NCBI GenBank assembly: GCA_902461815.1
Contig: CABPZE010000002.1
Location: 62,001-126,000, forward strand
Source: CAG-390 sp003523225
GTDB lineage: Bacteria; Bacillota; Clostridia; Oscillospirales; CAG-272
Length of the DNA: 64,000 nt
Direction of reading: 5' to 3'
Part shown: positions 7,408 through 14,363 of the stretch, piece by piece
How positions within the stretch are numbered: position 1 is the first letter of the stretch
How the letters are laid out: the number at the start of each line of letters is the position of its first letter
Translations under genes and position numbers: made by a program
Notes under the pieces: model-generated
Databases searched by the model: none
What the model was told of the DNA's origin: nothing
The model's input: the letters and a program-made list of their open reading frames with translations, nothing else

Positions 7408-9054
7408 ATGACCATTGGCGAGAAGATAACGCATCTGCGCATTGCAAACAAGATATCCCAGGAACAGCTTGCCGAAAAGCTCGGCGTATCGCGGCAGTCG
7501 GTATCAAAATGGGAGATGGATCAGTCACTGCCGCACATTGACAAGGTTCTGCTTATCTGCGAGTTATTTTCGGTATCTGCGGACGAACTGCTTCACAATG
7601 ACGTTGTGATACACCGCGACACATCCGGAAGCAGTGCTTCCGAGGATGGCGACGCGCCACGCGGCAACAAATATTTCGGCACTGACGGCTTCCGCGGCGA
7701 GGCAAACGTGTCGCTGACCTCGGAGCAGGCGTACAAAGTCGGGCGTTTTCTCGGATGGTACTTTGCTTCCCCGCTTTCGGGCTGCCGCAAGCCCGGCTAC
7801 CGTCCGCGCATCGTCATAGGCAAGGACACGCGCCGTTCAAGCTATATGCTTGAATACTCCATCGTCGCAGGACTTACCGCTTCGGGGGCTGACGTATATA
7901 TGCTCCATGTCACAACCACACCCAGCGTTTCATATGTTACAAAGCAGGACGAATTCGACTGCGGCGTAATGATTTCAGCCTCACACAACCAATATTATGA
8001 CAACGGCATTAAGCTGGTCAACAGGTACGGCGAGAAAATAGACGACGCGGCAGCCTCGCTTATCGAGGCATACGTCGACGGAGACATGGCGCGCCTTGGC
8101 ATTGACGGCGACGACCTTCCCCTTGCCCGCCGTGAACGGATTGGCTGCATCGTTGACTATGTTGCCGGACGTAACAGATATGTCGGATACCTTATTTCAG
8201 TGGCATCCCATTCGTACCGCAACCTTCGCGTAGGACTCGACTGCGCCAACGGCGCCTCGTGGATGATAGCCAAGGCGGTATTTGACGCGCTGGGTGCACA
8301 AACGTATGTCATAGGCGCTTCCCCCGATGGCACAAATATCAATTCGGGCTTTGGTTCAACCCATACGGAAGCCCTACGGGAGTTCGTGCGGGAAAATCAT
8401 CTTGACCTCGGCTTTGCCTTTGACGGCGACGCCGACCGCTGCATAGCGGTGGACGAAAAAGGAAACGAGGTAAACGGAGATCATATCCTCTACATCCTTG
8501 CCAAGCGCCTCAAGGAACGCGGAAATCTTGACGGCAACACCGTCGTTGCCACAGTGATGTCCAACAGCGGACTTATAAATTCCCTTGAGGCGGAAGGCAT
8601 TCACTGCGCCGTGACCGCCGTAGGAGACCGCTTTGTGTACGAATGTATGCAGCAGAACGGCTACCGTCTGGGCGGCGAGCAGTCGGGGCATATAATCCTT
8701 CAGAAATATGCCACCACCGGAGACGGCATTCTCACCGCTATTATGATAACCGAGGAGATGCTTGACAACAAGACGACTCTCTCAAAGCTGACAAAACCGG
8801 TAAAGCTCTATCCACAGCTGTGCCGCAGCATAAAGGTAACCTCAAAGTCCGCGGTGATGGCTGACGAGGAAGTAAAGCGCCGCCTTTCCGAAATAAACGA
8901 CGCTATCGGAGGACGCGGCCGTGTCCTTCTGCGTGAATCAGGCACCGAGCCTGTGATACGCATAATGGTCGAGTGTGAAAGCGCCGACGACTGCGAGGCA
9001 TATGCCGGAAAGCTTGCCGCTGTAATCAAAAAGCGCGGTTACTGCTGTGAATGA
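7408..9054 (+). CDS. glmM: Phosphoglucosamine mutase fused to an N-terminal XRE helix-turn-helix domain
   Basis: Residues 1-62 form a Cro/C1-type helix-turn-helix domain (SQEQLAEKLGVSRQSVSKWE), joined by a short Ser/Asp-rich linker to a full-length phosphoglucosamine mutase from about residue 88 to 548. The enzyme converts glucosamine-6-P to glucosamine-1-P for UDP-GlcNAc and peptidoglycan. Visible motifs: FGTDGFRG (90-97), phosphoserine loop SASHN with Ser192 (followed by Gln rather than the usual Pro), metal loop DGDADR (339-344), sugar loop GGEQSGH (422-428), phosphate loop RESGTEP (509-515). Start chosen at 7408 because ACGGAGGATAATC precedes it directly; the longer frame has no such site. 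The fusion is in frame with no stop or internal ribosome site between the domains. Downstream lie a GlmU-C-like gene and glmS, so the whole region serves hexosamine synthesis; the fused domain may let the enzyme act as its own regulator (inference). Confidence 0.92.
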   Translation: MTIGEKITHLRIANKISQEQLAEKLGVSRQSVSKWEMDQSLPHIDKVLLICELFSVSADELLHNDVVIHRDTSGSSASEDGDAPRGNKYFGTDGFRGEANVSLTSEQAYKVGRFLGWYFASPLSGCRKPGYRPRIVIGKDTRRSSYMLEYSIVAGLTASGADVYMLHVTTTPSVSYVTKQDEFDCGVMISASHNQYYDNGIKLVNRYGEKIDDAAASLIEAYVDGDMARLGIDGDDLPLARRERIGCIVDYVAGRNRYVGYLISVASHSYRNLRVGLDCANGASWMIAKAVFDALGAQTYVIGASPDGTNINSGFGSTHTEALREFVRENHLDLGFAFDGDADRCIAVDEKGNEVNGDHILYILAKRLKERGNLDGNTVVATVMSNSGLINSLEAEGIHCAVTAVGDRFVYECMQQNGYRLGGEQSGHIILQKYATTGDGILTAIMITEEMLDNKTTLSKLTKPVKLYPQLCRSIKVTSKSAVMADEEVKRRLSEINDAIGGRGRVLLRESGTEPVIRIMVECESADDCEAYAGKLAAVIKKRGYCCE

Positions 9055-9074
9055 CACAGAAAAATAATAATAGC

Positions 9075-9130
9075 CTTGACCGTCATTACGCGGGCGTAAA
9101 ACGTCGCATAACCGCGTGATGACGATCAAG
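9075..9130 (+). other. long inverted repeat between glmM and the acyltransferase gene
   Basis: Arms of 19 bases (9075-9093 and 9112-9130) pair at 17 positions, the other two being G-U type, around an 18-base loop. No U-tract follows, so it is more likely an RNA processing, stability or regulatory hairpin than a terminator. It sits just before the ribosome binding site AAAGGTG of the next gene. Confidence 0.6.
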
Positions 9131-9155
9131 ACGGAATGAAAGGTGTCTTTTATAA

Positions 9156-9824
9156 ATGAACGACTGCGATATGATAAAAAACTCCGACCTGTTTGCTAAC
9201 ATTCCCCCTCTTTTTTCACCTCTGTTTGATGGCATTGAATACCCGTGGGAGCTACTGCCGCGGATAAAAGACTTTATTCTACGGCTTTTGTCTGAGGGTG
9301 CAGAGGGATATTCCCTGCTCTTTGACGGCGTTCTCGTCGGCAGAGATGTGAAGATCGCACCTACCGCAGTTATTGAGGGAACTGCCGTGGTAGGACACGG
9401 CACCGTGCTCCGTCCCGGAGCATATCTGCGCGGCGGGGTGCTTATCGGCGAGGGCTGTGTCATCGGCAACTCCACCGAGCTTAAAAACTGCCTCATAATG
9501 AACCGCGCTCAGGTGCCGCATTATAACTATGTGGGCGATTCGGTGCTCGGACGCGGAGCGCACATGGGGGCGGGAGCTGTCTGCTCAAATCTTAAATCGG
9601 ACGGAAAAAACGTTGTCATCCACAGCAAGCGCGACTACGAAACCGGACTGCGCAAGGTCGGCTCATTTCTCGGCGATGGTGCAGACATCGGTTGCGGCTG
9701 CGTACTGAGTCCCGGAACTGTGGTCGGATGCGGAAGCTCGGTTTACCCGCTGACGCACCTGCGCGGCGTGATACCTGCCGGATGCATTGTAAAATCGCCG
9801 GATAACATTGTAAAGAGAAAATAA
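9156..9824 (+). CDS. Left-handed beta-helix acyltransferase, GlmU C-domain-like
   Basis: 222 residues. After about 55 helical residues the rest is hexapeptide repeats (KIAPTAVIEGTAVVGHGTVLRPG...) forming a left-handed beta-helix. The segment AQVPHYNYVGDSVLG followed by GAHMGAGAVCSNLKSDG matches the acetyltransferase half of GlmU, where the His in the HLxYxGD motif is the catalytic base. There is no N-terminal nucleotidyltransferase domain, so this is not a complete GlmU. Position between glmM and glmS strongly suggests acetylation of glucosamine-1-phosphate, with uridylylation done by another enzyme (inference). Known relatives are annotated loosely as UDP-GlcNAc pyrophosphorylase-like or sugar acyltransferase. 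Confidence 0.8.
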   Translation: MNDCDMIKNSDLFANIPPLFSPLFDGIEYPWELLPRIKDFILRLLSEGAEGYSLLFDGVLVGRDVKIAPTAVIEGTAVVGHGTVLRPGAYLRGGVLIGEGCVIGNSTELKNCLIMNRAQVPHYNYVGDSVLGRGAHMGAGAVCSNLKSDGKNVVIHSKRDYETGLRKVGSFLGDGADIGCGCVLSPGTVVGCGSSVYPLTHLRGVIPAGCIVKSPDNIVKRK

Positions 9825-9865
9825 CCACGGCAAACAGCATTATATTTCGGGCGGGTATATTTTTT

Positions 9866-9894
9866 TTGCGCTTTGTGATGTATTTTTTTATATT
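9866..9894 (+). promoter_or_regulatory. possible promoter of glmS
   Basis: TTGCGC (9866-9871), 17 bases, TATATT (9889-9894), 35 bases upstream of the start codon. No glmS ribozyme is recognisable in the 105-base gap before glmS. Confidence 0.45.
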
Positions 9895-9929
9895 GATTTA
9901 ATATTTTTTGTTTATCAAGGAGACTTACC

Positions 9930-11762
9930 ATGTGCGGAATAATCGGATATACCGGTAAAAAACAGGCGGCGGAAATACTTTTGCGCGGGCTTGGGGCGCT
10001 TGAATACCGCGGCTACGATTCGGCGGGAATTTCAGTGACCGGAGAGCAAGGCATAGTGACGGTCAAACGTCCCGGCAGAGTTGCACAGCTGTGCAGCGAA
10101 GTCGAGGCGCGCGGCGGCGTTGAAGGCTGCTGCGGGATAGGTCACACCCGCTGGGCGACCCACGGAATGCCAAGCGAGGTGAACTCTCACCCGCAGATCT
10201 CGGAAAACCTTGTTTTAGTTCACAACGGAATTATTGAAAATTATCTTGAACTGCGCCGCGAGCTTATATCGGCAGGCTACAGATTTGCCGGAGATACCGA
10301 CACCGAGTGCGCGGTACATCTTATTGATATGCTGTACCGCCGGAACCGCGATCCGCTTGAAGCAATAAAAGGCGCACTTGCCCGCATTACCGGGTCATAC
10401 GCTTTCGGAATAATATTCAAAGACCGTCCCGACGAAATTTACGCGGTGCGGCGAGACAGTCCGCTGATTGCCGCGCATACACCTGACGGCTCGTATATCG
10501 CCTCCGACATTCCCGCACTTTTGCCGCACACACGTCAGATAATACGTCTTGCCGAAGGCGAGATAGCGCGACTCACCCCTGACGGAATAGAGTTTTACGG
10601 AGCTGACGGCAAAATTTCAAGAAGAACGCCAGAAACCATCGACTGGACGGTGGACGCGGCAGACAAGGAAGGCTACGCTCACTTCATGCTGAAGGAGATA
10701 CACGAGCAACCGGACGTGATACGCCGCGCCGCGTCGCACCGTATAAATTCTGACGGTCTGCCCGACTTCTCCGCCGACGGAATCGACGATGAGCTGCTGC
10801 GCTCTGCGGACAGCGTGTCGATAATAGGCTGCGGCTCTGCCATGCACGCGGGACTTATAGGTCGTATGCTGATAGAGCGGCTTGCGGAGATCCCCGTAAC
10901 CGTCGACCTCGCATCCGAATACCGCTATGCTCCGCCCGTGACCGTCGGACACACGATAGCGGTACCGGTTTCGCAATCCGGCGAAACGTCCGACACCCTT
11001 CAGGCGCTCAGGCTTGCACATCAGCGCGGGCTTTCCTCGCTGGGAATAATCAATGTGGTCGGCTCGGCAATAGCGCGCGAATCCGACGCGGTAATGTACA
11101 CAGGCGCAGGACCGGAAATTGCCGTCGCCACCACCAAAGGCTACGCCTCGCAGGTCACGGTGCTCGCCATGCTTGCAATAAAGCTCGGATATCTTCGCGG
11201 CAAGATAAACGCAGATCGCACCCGTGCGCTTTGCAGTGAGATCTCCTCCACACTGCCGAGACACATTTCCGGAATAATCGCACGCGGCGATGAGATCGAT
11301 ACGCTTGCGCAAAAGCTGTATACTCACAACGATATCTTCTTTATCGGACGCGGAGCAGACGCCGTCGCCGCCCCCGAATGCTCGCTCAAGCTGAAGGAAA
11401 TATCCTATATCCACAGCGAAGCATACGCCGCCGGCGAGCTGAAGCACGGAACTCTCTCGCTTGTGACCGATGGAACTCCTGTCATAGCGCTTGCTACAGA
11501 ACCGGGATATTATGATAAAATGACGGGAAATATCCGCGAGGTCAGAAGCCGCGGCGGATATGTGATACTGGTTTGCGCTCCCGACTTCCCCTCTCCCGAG
11601 GAATACGCCGACGATGTGTTTGTACTTCCCGCCGCCGACCCGCTGCTCTCACCTTTGCAAAGCGTGGTGTTCTCCCAGCTGCTGGCATACAGGACGGCAC
11701 TTCTGCGCGGCTGTGACGTTGACCATCCGCGCAATCTGGCGAAATCGGTAACGGTGGAATAA
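9930..11762 (+). CDS. glmS: Glutamine-fructose-6-phosphate aminotransferase (isomerizing)
   Basis: GlmS makes glucosamine-6-phosphate from fructose-6-P and glutamine, the first committed step of hexosamine synthesis. The 610-residue protein has the N-terminal nucleophile Cys2 (MCGIIGYTG), the glutaminase motifs GIGHTRWATHG and ENLVLVHNGIIENY, two SIS sugar-isomerase domains (SIIGCGSAMHAG; VPVSQSGETSDT) and the conserved C-terminus NLAKSVTVE. Length is exactly normal. AAGGAGA precedes the ATG. Together with the upstream XRE-GlmM and acyltransferase genes it forms a hexosamine cluster. The usual glmS ribozyme of Firmicutes is not visible, so feedback control must differ here or act elsewhere. 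Confidence 0.96.
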   Translation: MCGIIGYTGKKQAAEILLRGLGALEYRGYDSAGISVTGEQGIVTVKRPGRVAQLCSEVEARGGVEGCCGIGHTRWATHGMPSEVNSHPQISENLVLVHNGIIENYLELRRELISAGYRFAGDTDTECAVHLIDMLYRRNRDPLEAIKGALARITGSYAFGIIFKDRPDEIYAVRRDSPLIAAHTPDGSYIASDIPALLPHTRQIIRLAEGEIARLTPDGIEFYGADGKISRRTPETIDWTVDAADKEGYAHFMLKEIHEQPDVIRRAASHRINSDGLPDFSADGIDDELLRSADSVSIIGCGSAMHAGLIGRMLIERLAEIPVTVDLASEYRYAPPVTVGHTIAVPVSQSGETSDTLQALRLAHQRGLSSLGIINVVGSAIARESDAVMYTGAGPEIAVATTKGYASQVTVLAMLAIKLGYLRGKINADRTRALCSEISSTLPRHISGIIARGDEIDTLAQKLYTHNDIFFIGRGADAVAAPECSLKLKEISYIHSEAYAAGELKHGTLSLVTDGTPVIALATEPGYYDKMTGNIREVRSRGGYVILVCAPDFPSPEEYADDVFVLPAADPLLSPLQSVVFSQLLAYRTALLRGCDVDHPRNLAKSVTVE

Positions 11763-11814
11763 CAAACACATTCCGCGCCGTGAAGTCTAAGGATATTAAC
11801 AAACAAAGTCAAAA

Positions 11815-11843
11815 CGTGGCTGCCGCTTAAAGCGACAGCCACG
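11815..11843. terminator. bidirectional terminator between glmS and the ABC-2 operon
   Basis: Arms CGTGGCTGCCGCTT and AAGCGACAGCCACG form a 14-bp stem with one G-U type mismatch. On the reverse strand it is followed by TTTTGACTTTG. It separates two convergent operons. Confidence 0.75.
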
Positions 11844-11872
11844 TACATATTTATATCCAGTTTACGGACTGA

Positions 11873-12658
11873 TCAGGCTATGTCCTTTTTGCGGTATTTC
11901 AAAAAGGCAAGCAGGATACATATCACTGTGATTACAAGACCGACCGAAAGATAACCGATATCTATGGCTTTGTCGGCGATGATGTCCGCGCCGTCCGTAT
12001 AGCCAAAGGGGGTAAAATACTTCAGGAAATATGCCTTTTCAGTCAGATTTGAGATTATGTTGGTGAAGTAAAACACGGCGGCAAGTCCCAATCCGACTCC
12101 CAGTCCGCGACGGCTGAGAAAAGCGGAAATGCCGAATGTCACCGCCGCCACCTCAAGCTGCATAACAAAGTATGAAAGAAAGAGCAGCGCAAGCGTCCCG
12201 ATCGGTGCGTCCTCGCCTATCAGCATGACCGAAAGAGCCGTAACCGCTATTACGGCAAGGTTAAGAATTGCTATCTGCGCGATAACGGCGCACAGCTTTT
12301 CCGCAATTACTCTCGTTCTTGAGACCGGATGAGTCAGCAGAAAATCCGCCGTGTGCTCGCTTTCCTCCTTGGCAAGCGCGGAAATTCCAAGAAGCGCCGC
12401 AAAAAATGCTCCGCCAAGCCCCAGTACATTCCCGCACTCCACTCCGAAAAAGCCGATGAACTCACCGAAATTTATCCTATCCATGCCAAATGCCTTTGAA
12501 AAGCTGCCCATATCCGCAAACATGGCACTTATATCTCCCATCTGTGAGGACATTTCCGGATAAATAATTATGCAAAGCGCAAGCATAAAGGCAATTGCAG
12601 CTGTCCATACGATGAGAGATATTCTTCCGCGTCTCAGCTCGTGCTTAAATACCGTCAT
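11873..12658 (-). CDS. ABC-2 type transporter permease
   Basis: A roughly 260-residue integral membrane protein with about six hydrophobic helices (first at TAAIAFMLALCIIIYP, last at GYLSVGLVITVICILLAFL) and a cytosolic start MTVFKHELRRGRIS, typical of ABC-2 permeases. The start at 12658 is chosen because GGAGGAAAACCGAA lies just in front; the longer frame has no such site. It overlaps the end of the ATPase gene by 14 bases and is the last gene of a TetR-ATPase-permease operon. Likely exports a small toxic or signalling compound; substrate unknown. Confidence 0.8.
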   Translation of the reverse strand: MTVFKHELRRGRISLIVWTAAIAFMLALCIIIYPEMSSQMGDISAMFADMGSFSKAFGMDRINFGEFIGFFGVECGNVLGLGGAFFAALLGISALAKEESEHTADFLLTHPVSRTRVIAEKLCAVIAQIAILNLAVIAVTALSVMLIGEDAPIGTLALLFLSYFVMQLEVAAVTFGISAFLSRRGLGVGLGLAAVFYFTNIISNLTEKAYFLKYFTPFGYTDGADIIADKAIDIGYLSVGLVITVICILLAFLKYRKKDIA

Positions 12659-13535
12659 TTCGGTTTTCCTCCTTTGCATAGTAGTGCATGAAGATCTCCT
12701 CAAGATCAGGCTCGGATATGGTAACGTCAGTGACAGGCAAAGCTGACAGTGCCTTCAAAAGAAGATCGGCTTTGCCGCTGTAAAGAAAACTGACTCCGTC
12801 CTGTGACTTTTTTATATCTCTTACACCCTCAAGATCCGGGACATCGCTTACCCCGGCAAGTACAACGCGCTTTGCTCCGGTGTGCCCGAGCTTTTCCACG
12901 CTGTCGCATATCAGTATCCTACCGTCGCGTATGACCGCGGCACGGCTGCAATACTTCTGCACCTCAGAAAGAATGTGTGAGGAAAGGAATACCGTCGCTC
13001 CCTCTTTGTTGCGTTCACTAAGCAAAGAATAAAATTCTCTCTGCATCAGCGGGTCAAGTCCGCTTGTCGGCTCGTCAAGGACATAAAGCCGCGGTCTGTG
13101 CTGCATGGCGCAGACAATTCCGACCTTCTTGCGGTTTCCGAGCGAAAGCTCGTCAATTTTGCGGGAGGGGTCAAGCTCAAGCCTCTCGCACAGCCGTTTT
13201 GCCTCCTCGGTGCAATCCTTTTTGTGCAGATCGGCTGACAGCCGCAGGATGTCCCGCACCCGCATCCCGCCGTAAAACACGGCCTCGGACGGGAGATACC
13301 CGACCTCCGACAGAATGCCGGTCTTGTTTTTGCACACATCCATACCGAATATCTCCGCCGTTCCTCCGGTGGGCGACAGCAGACCCATAAGCGTTCTTAT
13401 CGTCGTGCTTTTTCCCGCGCCGTTCGGTCCGATAAAACCGAAAAAGTCGCCCTCGTCAACCGAAAGGCTGATGCCCTCGATCCCCCGGTGCTTCCCGTAG
13501 TATTTTGTCAGCCCGTCAGTTTTTATCGCCTTCAT
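12645..13535 (-). CDS. ABC transporter ATP-binding protein (drug/antibiotic export type)
   Basis: 296 residues with Walker A GPNGAGKST, signature ELSLGNRKKVGIVCAM, Walker B LYVLDEPTSGLDP and switch His in LSSHILSEV. The signature LSLGNRKK is the variant seen in CcmA/DrrA-like exporters. GGAGGGATCATA precedes the ATG. It overlaps the TetR gene by 20 bases upstream and the permease gene downstream, so all three are one operon. Confidence 0.88.
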   Translation of the reverse strand: MKAIKTDGLTKYYGKHRGIEGISLSVDEGDFFGFIGPNGAGKSTTIRTLMGLLSPTGGTAEIFGMDVCKNKTGILSEVGYLPSEAVFYGGMRVRDILRLSADLHKKDCTEEAKRLCERLELDPSRKIDELSLGNRKKVGIVCAMQHRPRLYVLDEPTSGLDPLMQREFYSLLSERNKEGATVFLSSHILSEVQKYCSRAAVIRDGRILICDSVEKLGHTGAKRVVLAGVSDVPDLEGVRDIKKSQDGVSFLYSGKADLLLKALSALPVTDVTISEPDLEEIFMHYYAKEENRNDGI

Positions 13536-14145
13536 TATGATCCCTCCTGTATACCGACTTCCAGAACTTCATAAGCTCGGAAAAATCCTTTTGCATACGC
13601 GCGACGTCAAGCTCGCCGCCCTGAAGCATCTCCCATAGATATCCCTCAGACGCCAGATACATCTCGCGGTACATCATTTTAAGGTCAAGCCCCGGAACGT
13701 AATCCGCCGGGTCAAGCGCCGCAAGTGCCCGCGATGCCTTCATATCAAAAAACTTGTGATAGCTCTTTTGTACCTCACAGCATATCTGCTCATCCTTTTC
13801 GTAAAAAGCCTTAACGGCAAAAGCCGCCATGTGCGGGTACAGCTCCATTATCCTGAATTTTGCCATCATCCCGCGCTCCATCATCTCAAAGAGGTCCGTC
13901 GGTTCATAGCACTTGTATTTATTGAGATACTCCATTGTGATCTCGGCGCATCTGTTCCATAAAAACAGATAAAGCTCCTTTTTGTTGCGGAAATAGTGAA
14001 ACAAAAGTGATTTACTTATCCCCGCATCCGCGGCAATTTCCCCCATCGGACTTTTGCAGTAGCTGTTCTTAGAAAACACCCTGAATCCGGCATTTATTAT
14101 CTTCTGCTGTTTTTCGGGTGGGAGAGAGAAAAATTTTTCGTTCAT
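13516..14145 (-). CDS. TetR/AcrR family transcriptional regulator
   Basis: 209 residues. The N-terminal helix-turn-helix reads KIINAGFRVFSKNSYCKSPMGEIAADAGISKSLLFHYFRNKKELY, a standard TetR domain; the C-terminal ligand-binding half is not conserved enough to name a ligand. As first gene of an operon with an ABC-2 exporter it is most likely a local repressor that is released by the exported compound (inference). A 15-base dyad about 47 bases upstream (14192-14206) is a candidate operator. Confidence 0.88.
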   Translation of the reverse strand: MNEKFFSLPPEKQQKIINAGFRVFSKNSYCKSPMGEIAADAGISKSLLFHYFRNKKELYLFLWNRCAEITMEYLNKYKCYEPTDLFEMMERGMMAKFRIMELYPHMAAFAVKAFYEKDEQICCEVQKSYHKFFDMKASRALAALDPADYVPGLDLKMMYREMYLASEGYLWEMLQGGELDVARMQKDFSELMKFWKSVYRRDHNEGDKN

Positions 14146-14191
14146 GCCACATCACACCTTTCCGTACTTATCTTTCGTCTGCTACTGCAAG

Positions 14192-14214
14192 ACCGCGCAA
14201 CGCGGTTTTTTATT
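14192..14214. promoter_or_regulatory. GC-rich dyad upstream of the TetR gene
   Basis: ACCGCG-CAA-CGCGGT followed on the plus strand by TTTTTATT. It has the form of a plus-strand intrinsic terminator, yet no plus-strand gene precedes it; placed upstream of tetR it could instead be the repressor operator. Confidence 0.35.
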
Positions 14215-14250
14215 GACCGCAAGGGTGAGAATGACCTCCTGCATCTTTTT

Positions 14251-14280
14251 GGGGCTGCTGCACCTCAGTGCAGCAGCCCC
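14251..14280. terminator. 13-bp perfect hairpin after the beta-helix esterase gene
   Basis: GGGGCTGCTGCAC, loop CTCA, GTGCAGCAGCCCC. Lies between the esterase stop and the TetR operon. No U-tract on the reverse strand, so it may act as an mRNA 3' end stabiliser or a factor-dependent stop. Confidence 0.5.
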
Positions 14281-14363
14281 TGAATGATTGCTCTGCGGTC
14301 TTCAGTCAAATATAATTATACTCTGTTGACCGTTTTTGAGAAGACCCTTTTTTTATTTTCCGT

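Noticed and set aside
9825..9929. glmS ribozyme upstream of glmS
   Set aside because: The 105-base gap is too short and AT-rich, and the conserved core of the ribozyme is not present.
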